Of a DNA stretch of 64,000 nt, positions 33,315-45,361 are shown piece by piece. Each line of letters opens with the position of its first letter. Position 1 is the stretch's first letter. Below the pieces are notes generated by a model. The model did not search any database. It saw only the letters and a list, made by a program, of their open reading frames with translations, and was not told the DNA's origin. This DNA comes from Balaenoptera acutorostrata (Eukaryota > Chordata > Mammalia > Artiodactyla > Balaenopteridae). Both the position numbers and the translations under genes were made by a program. The stretch covers positions 53,144,153-53,208,152 of the forward strand of contig NC_080081.1 in assembly GCF_949987535.1 (NCBI RefSeq), given 5' to 3'.

Positions 33315-33668
33315 GGACTTCCCTGGTGGCACAGTAGTTAAGAATCCACCTGCCAATGTAGGGGACACAGGTTCGAGGCCGGGTCTGGGAATATGCCACA
33401 TGCCGTGGAGCAACTAAGCCCATTCACCAAAACTACTGAGCCTGCACTCTAGAACCCAGGAGCCACAACACTGAACCTGAGTGCCACAACTACTGAAGCC
33501 CACTCGCCTAGAGCCCATGCTCCACAACAAGAGAAGCCACCACAATGAGAAGCCCGCACACTGCAACAAAGAGTAACCCCCACTCGCTGCAAGTAGAGAA
33601 AGCCTGAGTGCAGCAATGAAGACCCAATGCAGCCAAAAATAAATAAATAATAATTAAAATTAAAAAAA
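33315..33668 (+). mobile_element. Older CHR-type SINE, plus strand
   Basis: Begins GGACTTCCCTGGTGGCACAG, has CAGGTTCGAGGCC (B box), GAGCAACTAAGCCC, two diverged repeats of the GAGCCACAAC... motif and ends with AAAATAAATAAATAATAATT and poly-A. More diverged than the four young SINEs and without a clear TSD. An extra internal segment (about 33450-33510) makes it look like a variant with a partial duplication of the tRNA-unrelated part. Confidence 0.85.
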
Positions 33669-34059
33669 TGATCACAGAAGTAGAAAAGAGTCACACTGCA
33701 AGCATCATTTAGTCCAAGGCAGAGCTCCATGCCTCCCAATAGAACAAACCCATCTTTCCCAGAGACCCATGCCCAAAGGCGAACTGAACACACAAATAGG
33801 CAAGCACTAAGGTTCCTCTGGCAGTATGGTTAGAGAGATATTTTGTAGTGTCTATCTTGTCTTTGTAAGGTTTGAGTGATTAGCAAAAGTTTAAATATTA
33901 AAAGCCAAAGTTTAACATACAAGAAAATACATTTGAATGACTTCATGACCTTGTGTAAGGGAAGAATATAAAAAGACACATTTCAAACTAGTAACACCTT
34001 TTTACAATACATGTAACCAAAAAAAGTTTAGTATCCAGAGTTTATTAATAAAATCTTAG
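33669..34059. other. Nothing recognised
   Basis: Flank of the SINE, with a short CCTCCC/CCCATG region of normal GC; no gene feature. Confidence 0.45.
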
Positions 34060-34705
34060 AATAAGCAAAATAGGCATAACAGACAAAATAAGAGACTGAC
34101 ATTTCACAGAAAAAAATCTCCAAATTGTCTCAACATGCAAAAAGGTATGCACTGTCATTACATAAAACTGAAATGCAAATTAAAACCCCAGTGAGATTTA
34201 AATTAATATACAATACATTTTCAGAAGTTAAAATGTCTGACAACACCAAATTTTGGCAAGAATGTTAAGCAATGGGACTCTCACCCTAGCATTAGACAAA
34301 TTCTGATACCAGGCATCTTCTCTAGAGAAACTCACTCATGAACACCAGCAAATCTGTATAAGCATGCTTTAAATTGTACTGCTAATAGCAAGGGAATAAG
34401 AAAATCCTAAACGATCTTCAATATTAGAAGAGATAAATTGCAATGTGTTCATTCAAAAAATATAATACAAACATGAAATGAAGGAAATAGAACTCTATTC
34501 ACCAATATGAGTAATCTTGAAAATCATGCTATTCAAAAACAAAGTTACCTAGAAATTTAATAAGTAAGAAAAAACATAAAATAAAGCTTTTTGGTATGCA
34601 TGTGTATACTAGAAAGAAAATCAAAAGAATGTTTACACTACTAAGTTTAACATTATAACTAGTACTAGGGCTGTGTGAGAGGAAAACTGGTTGTTTTAGA
34701 ACTAC
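34060..34705 (+). mobile_element. Old L1M 3' part
   Basis: CTGAAATGCAAATTAAAACC (34166) and AGTTAAAATGTCTGACAAC, later GAGATAAATTGCAATGTGTT and ATGAGTAATCTTGAAAATCA are decayed L1M ORF2 C-terminal and 3' UTR sequence. Confidence 0.65.
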
Positions 34706-34739
34706 ATACTTGACTTCAAACATACTGGTACTGTTCTAC

Positions 34740-35152
34740 ATGGCTAAGCGATTGCAGATGTGAGTGAGTTAAAGATCTGGAGATCAGAAAATTTTTTTGA
34801 ATTAAGTGGACTCCACGTAGTCACAGGGTCATTAAAAGTGGAAGAGGGAAGCAGAAAAGTGAGTCAGATGAACATATGAGTGTGTGAGAAAGGCACAGAG
34901 AGACACAGGTCTGTTGACTTTGATGACAGAAAAGGGACCATGAGTCAAGGAATATAGGCAGCCTCTAGTAGCTGGAAAAGGCAAGGAAACAGATTCTCCC
35001 TTAGAACATCTAAAAGGACCACCGTCCTGACAACACCTTGATTTTAGTCCAGTAAGACCCAGTTTGGACTTCTAATATCCAGAGCTCTCAAATAACAGCG
35101 TTGAGTGGTCTTAAGCCAGTAAGTTTGTAGTAATTTGTTAGGGCAGCAATGG
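34740..35152 (+). mobile_element. Old MaLR (MLT1-type) LTR, plus strand
   Basis: Contains in order GATTGCAGATGTGAGTGAGT, GATCTGGAGATCAG, CATGAGTCAAGGAATATAGG, GCAAGGAAACAGATTCTCCC, CCTGACAACACCTTGATTTT, GACTTCTAATATCCAGAGC and AATTTGTTAGGGCAGC, the standard MLT1 order. No internal sequence follows. Confidence 0.75.
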
Positions 35153-35284
35153 GAAACGCCCATCTCTTCAGTTCTAAGTGGCCTTCGGGAACTGCTGGAA
35201 AGACAAAAGGAAGAAAGTACAACAAATGCTGCTCCCTGCAGCTTCCACCATGTCTACCACCACTGCTTAAAGTGTGGTTAACTT

Positions 35285-35455
35285 GTACAAGGCATTTTGC
35301 AAAAATTGACTACATAAATCCTGTATTTAAATTCAACAAGAAATCCATGGGGTAAGAATCCTTATTTCCTTTTGATAAATAAGGAAAACAAGGTTCTTAT
35401 GAGTTAAGAGAATTATCAGTTGTTAAAAGCCACACTGCTTGTTAACTTATATGTG
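35285..35455 (-). mobile_element. MIR fragment, minus strand
   Basis: AATTCAACAAGAAATCCATG, ATAAATAAGGAAAACAAGGT and AGCCACACTGCTTGTTAAC follow the reverse-complement MIR core. Confidence 0.6.
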
Positions 35456-37255
35456 AATAAAAATTCAATCATAAAAATAAATTTTATTTGTGAAATTCCA
35501 AAAGATAAAGTGATGTGTTTAATTAGTAATTCAATTAATTATCTGTATTAAATTCGTACATTATTATGCATACATTTTTGTTATAATTAACATAGCTATG
35601 GATATAATTGTGTGTATAAACATGTAACTGTATTAAAGAACATCTATCAGATTAGTCAACATTTACAAAAACATTAATCACAGGTAAAAATTTCTCAAAA
35701 TGTGGGCATGAATCCTAAGAAAAGTTACCAATTAATTCTACAGAACTAGTCTTCAAATTCAAATCATTGTGAAAAAAGGAAAAGAATCAGTTTGGAATAG
35801 TTCTTATTCAACCTATTTTATGCATGTTTGGGGAATATTTAGTAATTCACTCTAAATTTTCCTCAAATAGAACACTGTTGGGGACGGGGGAGGGAGTGTA
35901 ATCTAGATATCTGAAATATATTTCTTATTTTTTCCAACAGATTCAATCACTATAACATTTTTACTCGATCCTTATACATGTGAAAATTTACTGAAGTGAC
36001 AGAGGAGGTATGAATAAGCAAGTCAAAGAGAGAGAGAAAGAGAGAGAGACAGAGAGATCACAAGAGGGTGAGTTTGGATTGATGGAGGAACAACATGACA
36101 ACATTGAGGAGAACAAGTTAAGTTACTGGCAATTTTTTCTCTATTGTAGCATTTATTTATTTATTTTTTAGGTTTATAAAAATGTCAAATCAAACACTGA
36201 GGAAAATGGTTTACAAATGCAGAACTCTAAAAAAATAAGATCAAAAGGAGATCAAAGACAGCATGAAAAAGATTAAGTTTAAAATGGTGGAAGGAGATCA
36301 ACTCTTCATTTCAATCTTATTTAGAGTGAAATTCAAGGTCAAATTTCAACTATACACAGAAACATGAATTGATTTTAATGGCATGTATGGAAAAAATATT
36401 GCCTCAAATACTGGATACTCAAAGATTCCAAGAAAGTAGTTATGCTTATTATGATGTTATTGCTCTATGCCTCAAAACTGGAATTGTTTAATAAAAGAGA
36501 AAGTATTTGAAGCAAGAAGAGTCAGGTTGGGACTTGGAGCTCTGGTGCAAAAGTTCCCCTATATCATGAAGCCCTAAAATTCATCCAAGTAGTCAGTGGT
36601 CAGTTTTAAAAGTACAAAATTATGCCATGTTTCTGTAGCTCACACTCCTCAGAAACAAAAGTGATAAATTCATGTGAAAGGTACAGGTGGGGAAATTGAA
36701 TAATAAATACAAAAAATTGGTGTTTGCTTGCATTTGCTTTTAAAGATGCTAGCAAATAGTTATAAACTTTTATTACAAAAATAGAGTTGATCTAAATTCA
36801 ACATATATCTTCAGCTTTATAAAAGTTCACATGCTCAGTGTTTACTCACTTATTCTAAACTTCTTTTTTCCTTGCATATGCTTGATTGAATGCTTATGAA
36901 TTTTCAAGTGGTCAGGATCAAATAAACATTGAAATGTAAATAAAGGCACTTACAATACTATGGTGGATTTGTGCCCCAGCAGAGAATCTGTGAAGGAAAC
37001 GTATGCTCATTAAACTAGACCTTCTCATAATTCTACTCTTCTTGAGAAATTTATCATGTGTAATTAAAGGCTGGAAACTTCCTTTTGTTGATTGTATAGT
37101 ATACATTATAGCAATTAGCCTATCAGTTCATGCTCCTGAATATTAATATACTGAAATACTTCTATGTACAATCATTTGAAATTTGCTGTTTTGGCACAGG
37201 CACAACTGGCTTTGGAATTATTCTGTTTAGAAGTAAAAAAAAAATGTTCTTACCT
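35456..37255. other. 1.8 kb without an assigned gene or repeat family
   Basis: AT-rich. Includes a (GA)n tract at 36027-36057 (AGAGAGAGAAAGAGAGAG) and otherwise no recognisable feature. Confidence 0.4.
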
Positions 37256-37267
37256 TCTTTTCTTGGC

Positions 37268-38003
37268 TTTTCTTTCTTTTTTTTTTTAGGTAAGTAGTGA
37301 ATTTATTTAGAGAGAAATACACTCCACAGACAGAGTGTGGGTCATATCAGAAGATGAGAGGCCTACTTTCTTTTTTTCAAGTTGCCTTGTCATGCATCTA
37401 ATAAACATCATTACACCATTCCCGAGACTCCCTTAAGTACAAGTTTGTCACATCCCTGACTCTCAGCACCACTGAGACCAAGGATGTGATGGGAATCTCT
37501 GATTGCATATAGTGTGGATAGTTGCTGGTCAAGGGTTTTAGAGAAAGCAGAGTATAAGGAATAGGACAAGGCTTGGAGATACCATGAAGTTTAAGAATGT
37601 GCAGTTTATATCAGATATAATTCATAAGAACAGTTTCTTTACAATTTTTTTAACCAGCCATTTTGTTACAGCTTCATCAAAACAGCTGTTTCTGTTAGAG
37701 ACCATCAGAAAACAGATGGTACTCTCAAAAGGTAATTAAAGAAAGTTTAGGGAAGGGGCTTTCACACATGTGTCATCAGGGTTAAGGGAAATGACATGGA
37801 TTGCTGGAACACTCCAGAAGCAAAGCTGTGACCAACACAGCTCTGAACCCAGAGAGTGTAGTTACAGCTGAGTTCTGAACCCATTCAGTTAGAAGACAAG
37901 GAGATTCATTTGAATCTGATAGAGGCCAACATCTAGGAGCAAAGAAAGTAGTGGACAGCAGAGAGGAGTGTATCTGGGATGGAAAATAAGAATATCTAGC
38001 ACA
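37268..38003 (-). mobile_element. Unidentified block bounded by poly-T (retrocopy or LTR)
   Basis: A poly-T run (37277-37286) is followed on the minus strand by a sequence carrying AATAAATT at the position of a polyadenylation signal, then about 700 nt of ordinary GC content ending near the SINE at 38004. It has the outline of a minus-strand retrocopy of an untranslated mRNA end, or of an ERV LTR. No protein homology was found in any frame. Confidence 0.3.
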
Positions 38004-38330
38004 GGGCTTCCCTGGTGGCGCAGTGGTTGAGAATCTGCCTGCCAATGCAGGAGACACGGGTTCGAGCCCAGGTCTGGGAAGATCCCACATGCCTCGGAGC
38101 AACGGGGCCCGTGAGCCACAACTACTGAGCCTGCGCGTCTGGAGCCTGTGCTCTGCAGCAAGAGAGGCCGCGACAGTGAGAGGCCCGCGCACCGCGATGA
38201 AGGGTGGCCCCCGCTCGCTGCAACTAGAGAAAGCCCTCGCACAGAAACGAAGACCCAACACAGCCAAATAAATAAATAAATAAATAACAGTCAGTTTAAA
38301 AAAAAAAAAAAAAAAAGAATATCTAGCGCA
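37988..38330 (+). mobile_element. CHR-2-like SINE, plus strand, perfect-type TSD
   Basis: Body 38004-38314: GGGCTTCCCTGGTGGCGCAG, B box GGGTTCGAGCC at 38059-38069, GAGGCCCGCGCACCGCGATG, (AAAT)n, short spacer and poly-A. TSD AAGAATATCTAGCACA at 37988-38003 and AAGAATATCTAGCGCA at 38315-38330 (one mismatch). The frames of 82-161 codons that cross it are not genes. Confidence 0.97.
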
Positions 38331-39090
38331 GTTCTCCCCTTGTGCCCTTCAGAAGACACTTTTCTGTGTCTATCAGTTACCGTATTGTCACTGCGTAGTG
38401 TCAATGTAGCCACAGTCCTACAGAAAATTTAAAATAAAACACTAGCCACCATCAGGATACATTTTTATATGACAGAAATGGGGGAAACAGCCTTCGTGAA
38501 GGGAAACAAGTAATTAAAAACATAGATTATCCTTTTAGCCAAAAAAAAAAAAAAAAAAAAAAAATAGGTGGGGGTCTCATCCTTGTTTTTGTTTATATGT
38601 TTTCTAGTTTGTAAGATCAGATAATACCTGGATCATGATAGGCTGTTAGGATCCCATCATCACGAAATGGCTCATGGTCAAGAGTTTGGTCTCTGTTGGG
38701 GTCCAAGATCCAGCATGGAGCTGCTTTTCAAATGTGCAATAGTGTTTCCTGAAGAAGAAATAGCCTTATTCCTAAGCCCAGGCATCTGTGTTATGATTAT
38801 TGTATTGAGGCTTGTCAGAGGCTCCTACAATCTCCACATCTCCCAGGAACTTCCAGTGCTACACAACTCAAGTAGCAGGTCAGTTTACCTGCAGCTTGGA
38901 CTTGCTGTGGAAGTCCTCATGCAGATACTTTTTATACTCTTTCAAAAACAATATAACATATAAGTGTGTTCTCTTGACAACTGCCATGGTTTCTATATTC
39001 AAGGAAATACGTTATTTTCATCAGAAATAGGTATCAGATCATTTTAAGATTTCCTGGAACAAACCTTAAAAAGGGTTTTTTTTTTTTCTT
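38331..39090. other. Unidentified region with a 24-nt poly-A
   Basis: Poly-A at 38541-38564 is preceded by AAATTTAAAATAAAACACTA, so part of this may be a plus-strand retro-insertion. Frames at 38667-38963 (98 codons) and 38812-39030 have no known domain, no upstream gene structure and no family match by eye, so I do not call a gene. Confidence 0.3.
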
Positions 39091-40040
39091 TACTTCCATC
39101 CCTGCTCCTTTCTACCCCAACTCTCTCTTGCTTTTTCCTTATTATTTTCCGAACTCCTTCCCACAAGAAAGCACTCAGCTCATTTTAATGCCAAAGGTAG
39201 GCAAACTGAGGTCACCAATATAGTTTCTGAAAGGGAAGAAGTCTGCTCATTCATGCAAGATAATTCCTTCTTTTGCTTTGCTGTCTCAAAGAATGATGAT
39301 AACTCAAATGATGGTGAAAGCTCAACCTCTTCAGGATGTGACTTTATTTTAGCATTTCATTTTAAATTGTGGTCTGTACCACATAATCTTAATCAAGTAC
39401 TTTGAGAAACTTTTGGTGGAGTAACGCTTCTAGCAGTGGTACAATTCACGTTAAGTTTTCTGTATTAATTAGAGCAATATGATTGGCTAGGGCTAGGATG
39501 ATATAATGTCTGTTTTATGCACTGCAGCTGGGTTAAAAATGGTTGGATATGCAATGAGGAGAAGCAGGGGTTATGATGTGAAAATTTACTTCACTGATTT
39601 GAATATTTATCTTATTGTAGACCTCCTAGGAGATTTCAAGTTTAACTCAACATATGGTCTGTAAATTTAAAATTAAATTTATTTGTATAAAGTTGACACA
39701 ATAGGAATTAAGCTCAAATGAAGGATATAAGCATGTGGTGGATTTTCCACTAATTGAGAGACATGCTATGAGAAGTAAGTAGAAGAGGGCTTTGGTAGCT
39801 GTAGTTTCATTTTTATGACTATGTAACTGAACAAATTACTTATATTCTTATTTGGCTGTTATTCTAAAGTGGAGGTGAAAAATTTTTTTTTACTAAAACA
39901 CATTTAAGGAAATAATTGTTCTACTTAAAACATATGTAGATTTTTATATAGGTATATATTTCCATATATATAAACATGCATTTACACACTCAGGCATTTA
40001 TACACATACATATTTCTGCTTGCCCAATGGATATTCCTCT
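39091..40040. other. AT-rich, nothing recognised
   Basis: No gene or repeat assigned. A TA/ATA-rich stretch lies at 39940-40010. Confidence 0.45.
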
Positions 40041-40042
40041 TT

Positions 40043-40165
40043 TTTTCAGCTTTTTGAAGTGTAATTGACACATAAAATGGTAAGATATTTAAATTGTACA
40101 ATGTGATGATTCAACTTACATATACATTGTGAGATATTCCCCTTTAATAAGATAGTAAATTTCCA
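40043..40165 (-). mobile_element. L1M 3' tip, minus strand
   Basis: TTTTTTTCAGCTTTTTGAAG, TGTAATTGACACATAAAATG and CAATGTGATGATTCAACTTA are the reverse complement of the L1M 3' end. Related to the copy at 54.5 kb. Confidence 0.75.
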
Positions 40166-40284
40166 CCTGGTAGGAATCTCTCATCTCTGGACATCTTTGG
40201 TGGGAGGCATTACTGAACCTACCACACACCACCCAGTAACTATTCAGCTTTCCCTAACCTAGCTTCTGCTCCCATCACTCCATG

Positions 40285-40560
40285 AATAAATAAATTCACC
40301 AAGGATCTGAATATCTTAAATGCAGAAACTGTTTTCAGTTCTCATATTCTTCCTAGCAACTGAATCAGTTGACAATTTTTTTCCAAGAGAAGTTTTCTCC
40401 TTGAAACATTCTCTTTCCTTAGCTTCCTTGACACTATACTCTCATGGATTCACTGGTTCCATTTTCCCTTTACTTATGTTTCCTACTTAACCATATTCAA
40501 ACAAGGAACACACATTCCAGGACTGATTCTTACTCATAAACATGGTGACTGTATTTTCCT
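40285..40560 (+). mobile_element. L2 fragment (reverse transcriptase region)
   Basis: AACTGAATCAGTTGACAATT, TCTCCTTGAAACATTCTC, TTCCTTAGCTTCCTTGACAC, TATACTCTCATGGATTCACT keep the order of L2 RT nucleotide sequence. No open frame. Confidence 0.65.
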
Positions 40561-42470
40561 CTTGTTTTCCCACTTTCTACCTGGTTGTTCTCAGAAATGT
40601 AGACACAGGCTTTAATCTGAATGGTTTATTTGTTGTAAATTAAACATTGAGTGGAATGGCTAAGGGTCATGAGCTTTCCAGACAGTACAAAAATTTTTAT
40701 TTCTGCTTGGTAAAGTGACAGAACAACAAAATAGATATTCTGCCACCCTTTGTCCAAGCTTCTTCACTGCTGGCTACATCCAGGTTCCTTCCTGATTTAG
40801 CTAATACAGCCAGGTCCACTACATCAAAGAATAGCTCTGAACAAACTCTGCCAGCTTCCTGAACAATATAGTCATCACACAAAATTTAGGCCTCCAAAAT
40901 AACTGTTTCTGAATACTGAGATTACAAGAGTTCTGTTTCCTTTGTACCTAGATCATTTCCCTGGGCTTTCTTATAAGTCAACAGTGTGTGTAGAATTCTA
41001 CTAAGAAAAATGGTGATAGCAGAGTGGTCCAACAGTCTGTTTTCTCACCTCATTTTCCATGATTCCTCCCTCGCACTTGTGAGAGGAGACATGGGTTCTC
41101 TCTGGGTGTTTTTTGGTTTGGTTTTTTTTTTAAATCTGTTTGTTTTTTTAATTGTTTCCATTTCTAGCCTACAAATTTTGGGCTGTGAGGTGAAGCTTTT
41201 CTTCTATTTCTGTGGCTGTAATGAGATTTTTCTGTTGGCTGGGAAATTTTCTTTTGGTATTTCAACACCAATCTTGGAACAAAAGAGTTGGATATCTCTG
41301 TTCAAGCTGCTGCTATTTTGGAAACACCACCACACACTAGAACTTTTTTTTTTTTTTTTTTGATACATGACTTTTGCCAATTGTTTTTCAATGTGCATGC
41401 CAAAGAAAATTAGAGGGATCTCTACTATCAAGCTGTGTGATTCTTTATCATCAGTTCTTAAATGTGACTTACAGTTTCCCTTTGTATAATCCAGGATAAA
41501 ATGTATTCCTTTAAATAGTTCAGAAAGTGTTTTGAGATCTACAGTGAAAAGAAGCCCTAGCACTCATACATGAATGAATTTATAATATTCATTTGGGCAG
41601 CAATTCAAGTATGTAGTTTGTAAATAAATGAGAAGGAGTAAAATATTTTGGAGAAGAGATTCAAACATACCTCAAAAACAATGATAGTTAATAGAAAATA
41701 AGATAAAGTGTACATGTAAAACATACATATATACATATACATTTGAAAAAAAAGAGAGCCACAGTATTTTTATACAGATTTTTGATTTTAGAATAAGTGA
41801 AAGCAAATCATTTTTATGGGAGTGCTGATTTTCCTCATTAAGGCCTGATTTGGAACTTATGGAAAAAATGTGATTTGATGTGATAAAAATGTGATAGGAA
41901 TGGAAAGTGGATTTTCCATTCCTATTCCACAAGGTACATTGTGGCTCTGAAATTTATTATACAAAATTTCAAAAATGGCTCTCAGAGAAAGAGAAATAGC
42001 ACATCCTTGCAACAGAAAGAAAATCTGTTGGAAACTGATATTTCTATTCTAGGATACTTTAATCCAACTGGCTGTGTGTGTGAAATAATGAGCCCAAGTG
42101 TCAACAGACATTTTTCTCCAGTAGCAAAGGTCACAAGCCTTCAGTTGTCCACACGGCAACTGTTTTGCTTTCAGGGTACATGAGCCTCATTTGAAAAGTC
42201 TTTCTGTGTGATGGCTACTCTGTCTTCCTTAGAACACAACATATCTCAAGGGTGAGGGTGGCACATCCCAATGCTGAATTTGGACAGAAATCTTAAGAAA
42301 TACCATTTTATGGACAATTGCAAAATGGCATTTGGCCATTTCAAGTAATATCCCAGTACAGCTCCACTTCAAGTGTGGTGTCATTTTAGATAATGGTTAA
42401 ATACAATTTATATTTTTCCCCAAACGCTGGGAAGTCTAATTCAATTATACATTTAAATGACCTATGAAAT
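40561..42470. other. 1.9 kb without an assigned gene or repeat
   Basis: Frames of 119-125 codons at 40986-41363 and 41204-41563 rely on a poly-T/poly-A run at 41345-41362 and overlap on opposite strands. No domain recognised. Confidence 0.4.
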
Positions 42471-42474
42471 GTTG

Positions 42475-42752
42475 TGATAGTTAAATTTATGTGTCAATGT
42501 GACTGGGTAACAGGGTACCCAGATTGAACGTTATATCTAGGTATTTCTAGATTGGATTACCATTTAAATTGGTGGACTCAGTAAAGTAGATTGCCCTCCC
42601 CAAAGCATTGAGGGCCTGAATAGAACAAAAAACAGAGGAAGGGAGGATTTACCCCTGTCTGCCTGCCTGCTGAGCTGTGCCCTCCATCTCCTCCTGTCCT
42701 TGGACCAGACTACTGGTTTTATTTCTCTGGAGAACGCTGATTAATACAAGTA
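42475..42752 (+). mobile_element. Ancient interspersed repeat, class not resolved
   Basis: TAAATTTATGTGTCAATGTG, CTGGGTAACAGGGTACCCAG and the end TTTCTCTGGAGAACGCTGAT, TAATACAAG are features of a mammal-wide repeat I recognise from other loci but cannot name with confidence. Orientation is inferred from the CTCTGGAGAAC...TAATACA end. Confidence 0.45.
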
Positions 42753-43182
42753 TGCAAGAGTATTATACTTTTTGTGCTAGCTAAATAATATAAGTAGATG
42801 AAAAATTTAAATATCTCTGGTGCAGTTTAAGGAGAATTAAATAGGATCTCCTGCTGACAATTATGCACCTGCCAAAGCCTCACCTTCATCATCACTAGGG
42901 CCTTGCTGTTATTTCAAAATTTAACAATTTCAGATCTATTTCTTTGAATCTGTGGGTACATCTCTAGTATGATTGTTAAAATATAAAGGTAGCAATATGT
43001 GATATATCATCTTATTATTTGTCATCCTGAGAGTAATTAGAAAGGGTAACAACCTCAGTGCTACTTAGAGTTATGGGAACAGAGGAGTATGATAGAAACA
43101 CAGAGAGTGTAGAGGGCAAATTTTGTCTTGTGAAATAAAATTAATATTTTATGTCAAGACAAGAAAAATCTAAACATAAAAA

Positions 43183-43605
43183 TGTTGCTTTGCCCTTTGC
43201 CCTCTTCTTCCCCCCCACATTGTGCATTGTGTATGTGCATTATGTATCAACCAGACCTCCCACATCATCAGGAGTATCTGCTCAACCATAAAGAGCAACA
43301 TTTTCCTAGCATCAACAAGACAACTCCTTAAAAGATAATATCCTTTCTTTATCTTGTAAGGGGTCACATAACTCACTGCAATGATGCTTAGATCTGGATT
43401 ATGTAAACTGTCAATAATACATCATTTGACATATAGCCCACTGTCTCAAAAAACTAATATAACTCTGCCTTGACTTCTAATGGACGAGACAGTTCTCATT
43501 CTCAGAACTTTCTGAGATGCTCTGCCCTTGTTATAATCCTCAAATTTGGCTTGAATAAAATTTTCCATTTCTTTCTTAGATCAACTTGTTAATTTTTTGT
43601 TGACA
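43183..43605 (+). mobile_element. Candidate solo LTR (ERV1-like)
   Basis: Starts TGTTGC at 43183, has a polyadenylation signal AATAAA at 43554-43559 followed by a T-rich stretch and TGACA at 43601-43605, which looks like an R-U5 end. No internal retroviral sequence adjoins it and no flanking short TSD is clear. Could also be non-repetitive DNA with an accidental signal. Confidence 0.4.
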
Positions 43606-43667
43606 GTTTCTATCACAATTTTCCTGGAGAACTGACTCTAATTGTTATAACTGCAGAGTCAATGTCA

Positions 43668-43920
43668 CAAAATGATGAAGAGTATCAGTTCTAGAACCAA
43701 ATTGCCAAGGTTTGAATTTGGGCTAGAACAATTTCTAGTTGTGTGAATTTGGCTGTTATTTAACTTCTTTCTGCCACTGTTTCCTCATTTTTAAAATGTG
43801 GATGATGATAATGCATTCCTTACAGGGTTATTGTAAATATTAAATATATTAACAAGTAAAAAATGTAACAGTGCATGGCTCATTTTAATTAAGATGTAAA
43901 TGTTAGAAACTTTCAAAAAA
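43668..43920 (+). mobile_element. MIR SINE, plus strand, fairly complete
   Basis: TTGCCAAGGTTTGAATTTGG (tRNA-like B box region), GTTGTGTGAATTTGGC, TTATTTAACTTCTTTCTGCC, GTTTCCTCATTTTTAAAATG, GGATGATGATAATGC, CAGGGTTATTGTAAATATTA and CAGTGCATGGCTC follow the MIR consensus almost throughout. Confidence 0.88.
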
Positions 43921-45100
43921 TAGTGAATATTAATAATATATACATGGCTATTGAGCTACGTATTGCTTAGACTGAAATCTGCCAAGAACATATAGCATAT
44001 ATATATTTATTTATTTATTTCATTATACATTTATATAAATTTATAGATATATATTAATGATAGTACTTTCTGCAAATGGATTCCCAGTAATATTGTTCTG
44101 GCTAGTTTTACTTATGTTTATATATGAATTTGAGACTTCTACACATACACAAAAAAAATCAATGAATGCTTACCAAGTTGTGTTTAAGTGTATGCCATTT
44201 TAAGATCTTTCTAAGCATCTTAACTCCACAGACTAGTATAACTGTGAGCATATGTTCCCATCCCTTTATGACATATTAAACATTTTTAATTTAAACTTAA
44301 CAGTTTTCAATTTATTTAGCTCATATTTTCATGCAGCTTTCATCTACTTAGAGATAAAACATGTACTGTACATATGTTTAATTATTTCAAATTCCAAGAA
44401 ACACATAAATTTTATAGTGACATAAAATGTACTTTTCATAGTTTTTATTATTTATGTTCTATATAATTAAGAAGAAATAAAACTAACAAGAATAAAATAA
44501 TTTTCCATCACTTCCCAACCACTAAACCATGTACGCTTTATTTTTTTCTTCATTCTTCATTCAAATGTCATAAAATTATTTTATTTAGAAAAGATATCCT
44601 AATAATTTACTTGCATCATGATCTGCAATTACTGCAAAGCCATTTCTAATATTGGTGGTAGTAGGTAGAGTATAATTTTAATAATATTTTATGAAGCTGC
44701 CATCCAATGTTGGTTACTGAGCTTTATGGCTCCTTGTTGTGTTTGTAACAAATCATTTTCTTCAGTGAAATACCGTAAATAATTGTAATGGATACTTCAT
44801 CATTTTCATTTATTTCATATTGGTTTACTTAGGTTATTATGTATATACTGTGTGATGCTTTACCTGTCTTTATTATACCTACTTTACCAAATCAAGTACT
44901 GTACATATATATGCATTCATACTTATCTCAGTTATACATTTCATGACTGAATTTTCATATAAAATAACCTCAGAATAAAAGTCCTTTCTTTCTTTCTATA
45001 TTCAATATCTCTATATCTAATACATAAGTGTGTGTTATCCAAGGTCTCAATCTAAGTTTTTAAACTTACTAGGAGATGCGACCATGTCAAAGTAGAGCCA
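43921..45100. other. Very AT-rich, nothing recognised
   Basis: Includes (TTTA)n/(TA)n low complexity at 43998-44055. No gene or repeat family assigned. Confidence 0.45.
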
Positions 45101-45104
45101 AATG

Positions 45105-45230
45105 ACTTGAGGCCTGGTAAACAATTTAATCCTCACAACAAAGAATCTATGAGCAAGACAAGCCAGGTGCTAATTTTCCTATTTAAAATGTGAGAAAGCA
45201 GACACACTTTAAAGATTTTAAAATTTGAAT
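45105..45230 (-). mobile_element. MIR fragment, minus strand
   Basis: CAATTTAATCCTCACAACAA, ATTTTCCTATTTAAAATGTG and AGAAAGCAGACACACTTTAA keep reverse-complement MIR order. Confidence 0.55.
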
Positions 45231-45361
45231 CCCATGGAAGAAAATGGACATATTCAATTGAACACTAAGAATCAAAAGACATTTTTATATCAGAAATCAT
45301 CCAATAAGATGGCAGAAATTAATGCTAACACAAGAGTATTTACAATAAGTGTAAATGGGGT

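Noticed and set aside
36027..36057. GA tract as a regulatory GAGA element
   Set aside because: Simple repeat without supporting promoter context.
37782..38271. 161-codon minus-strand frame, the longest in the window
   Set aside because: Its N-terminal half is antisense SINE and the rest is unrelated flank, so it is a composite artefact.
38667..38963. 98-codon frame as a new gene
   Set aside because: No domain, no second exon, no promoter evidence. Kept only as part of the unidentified block.
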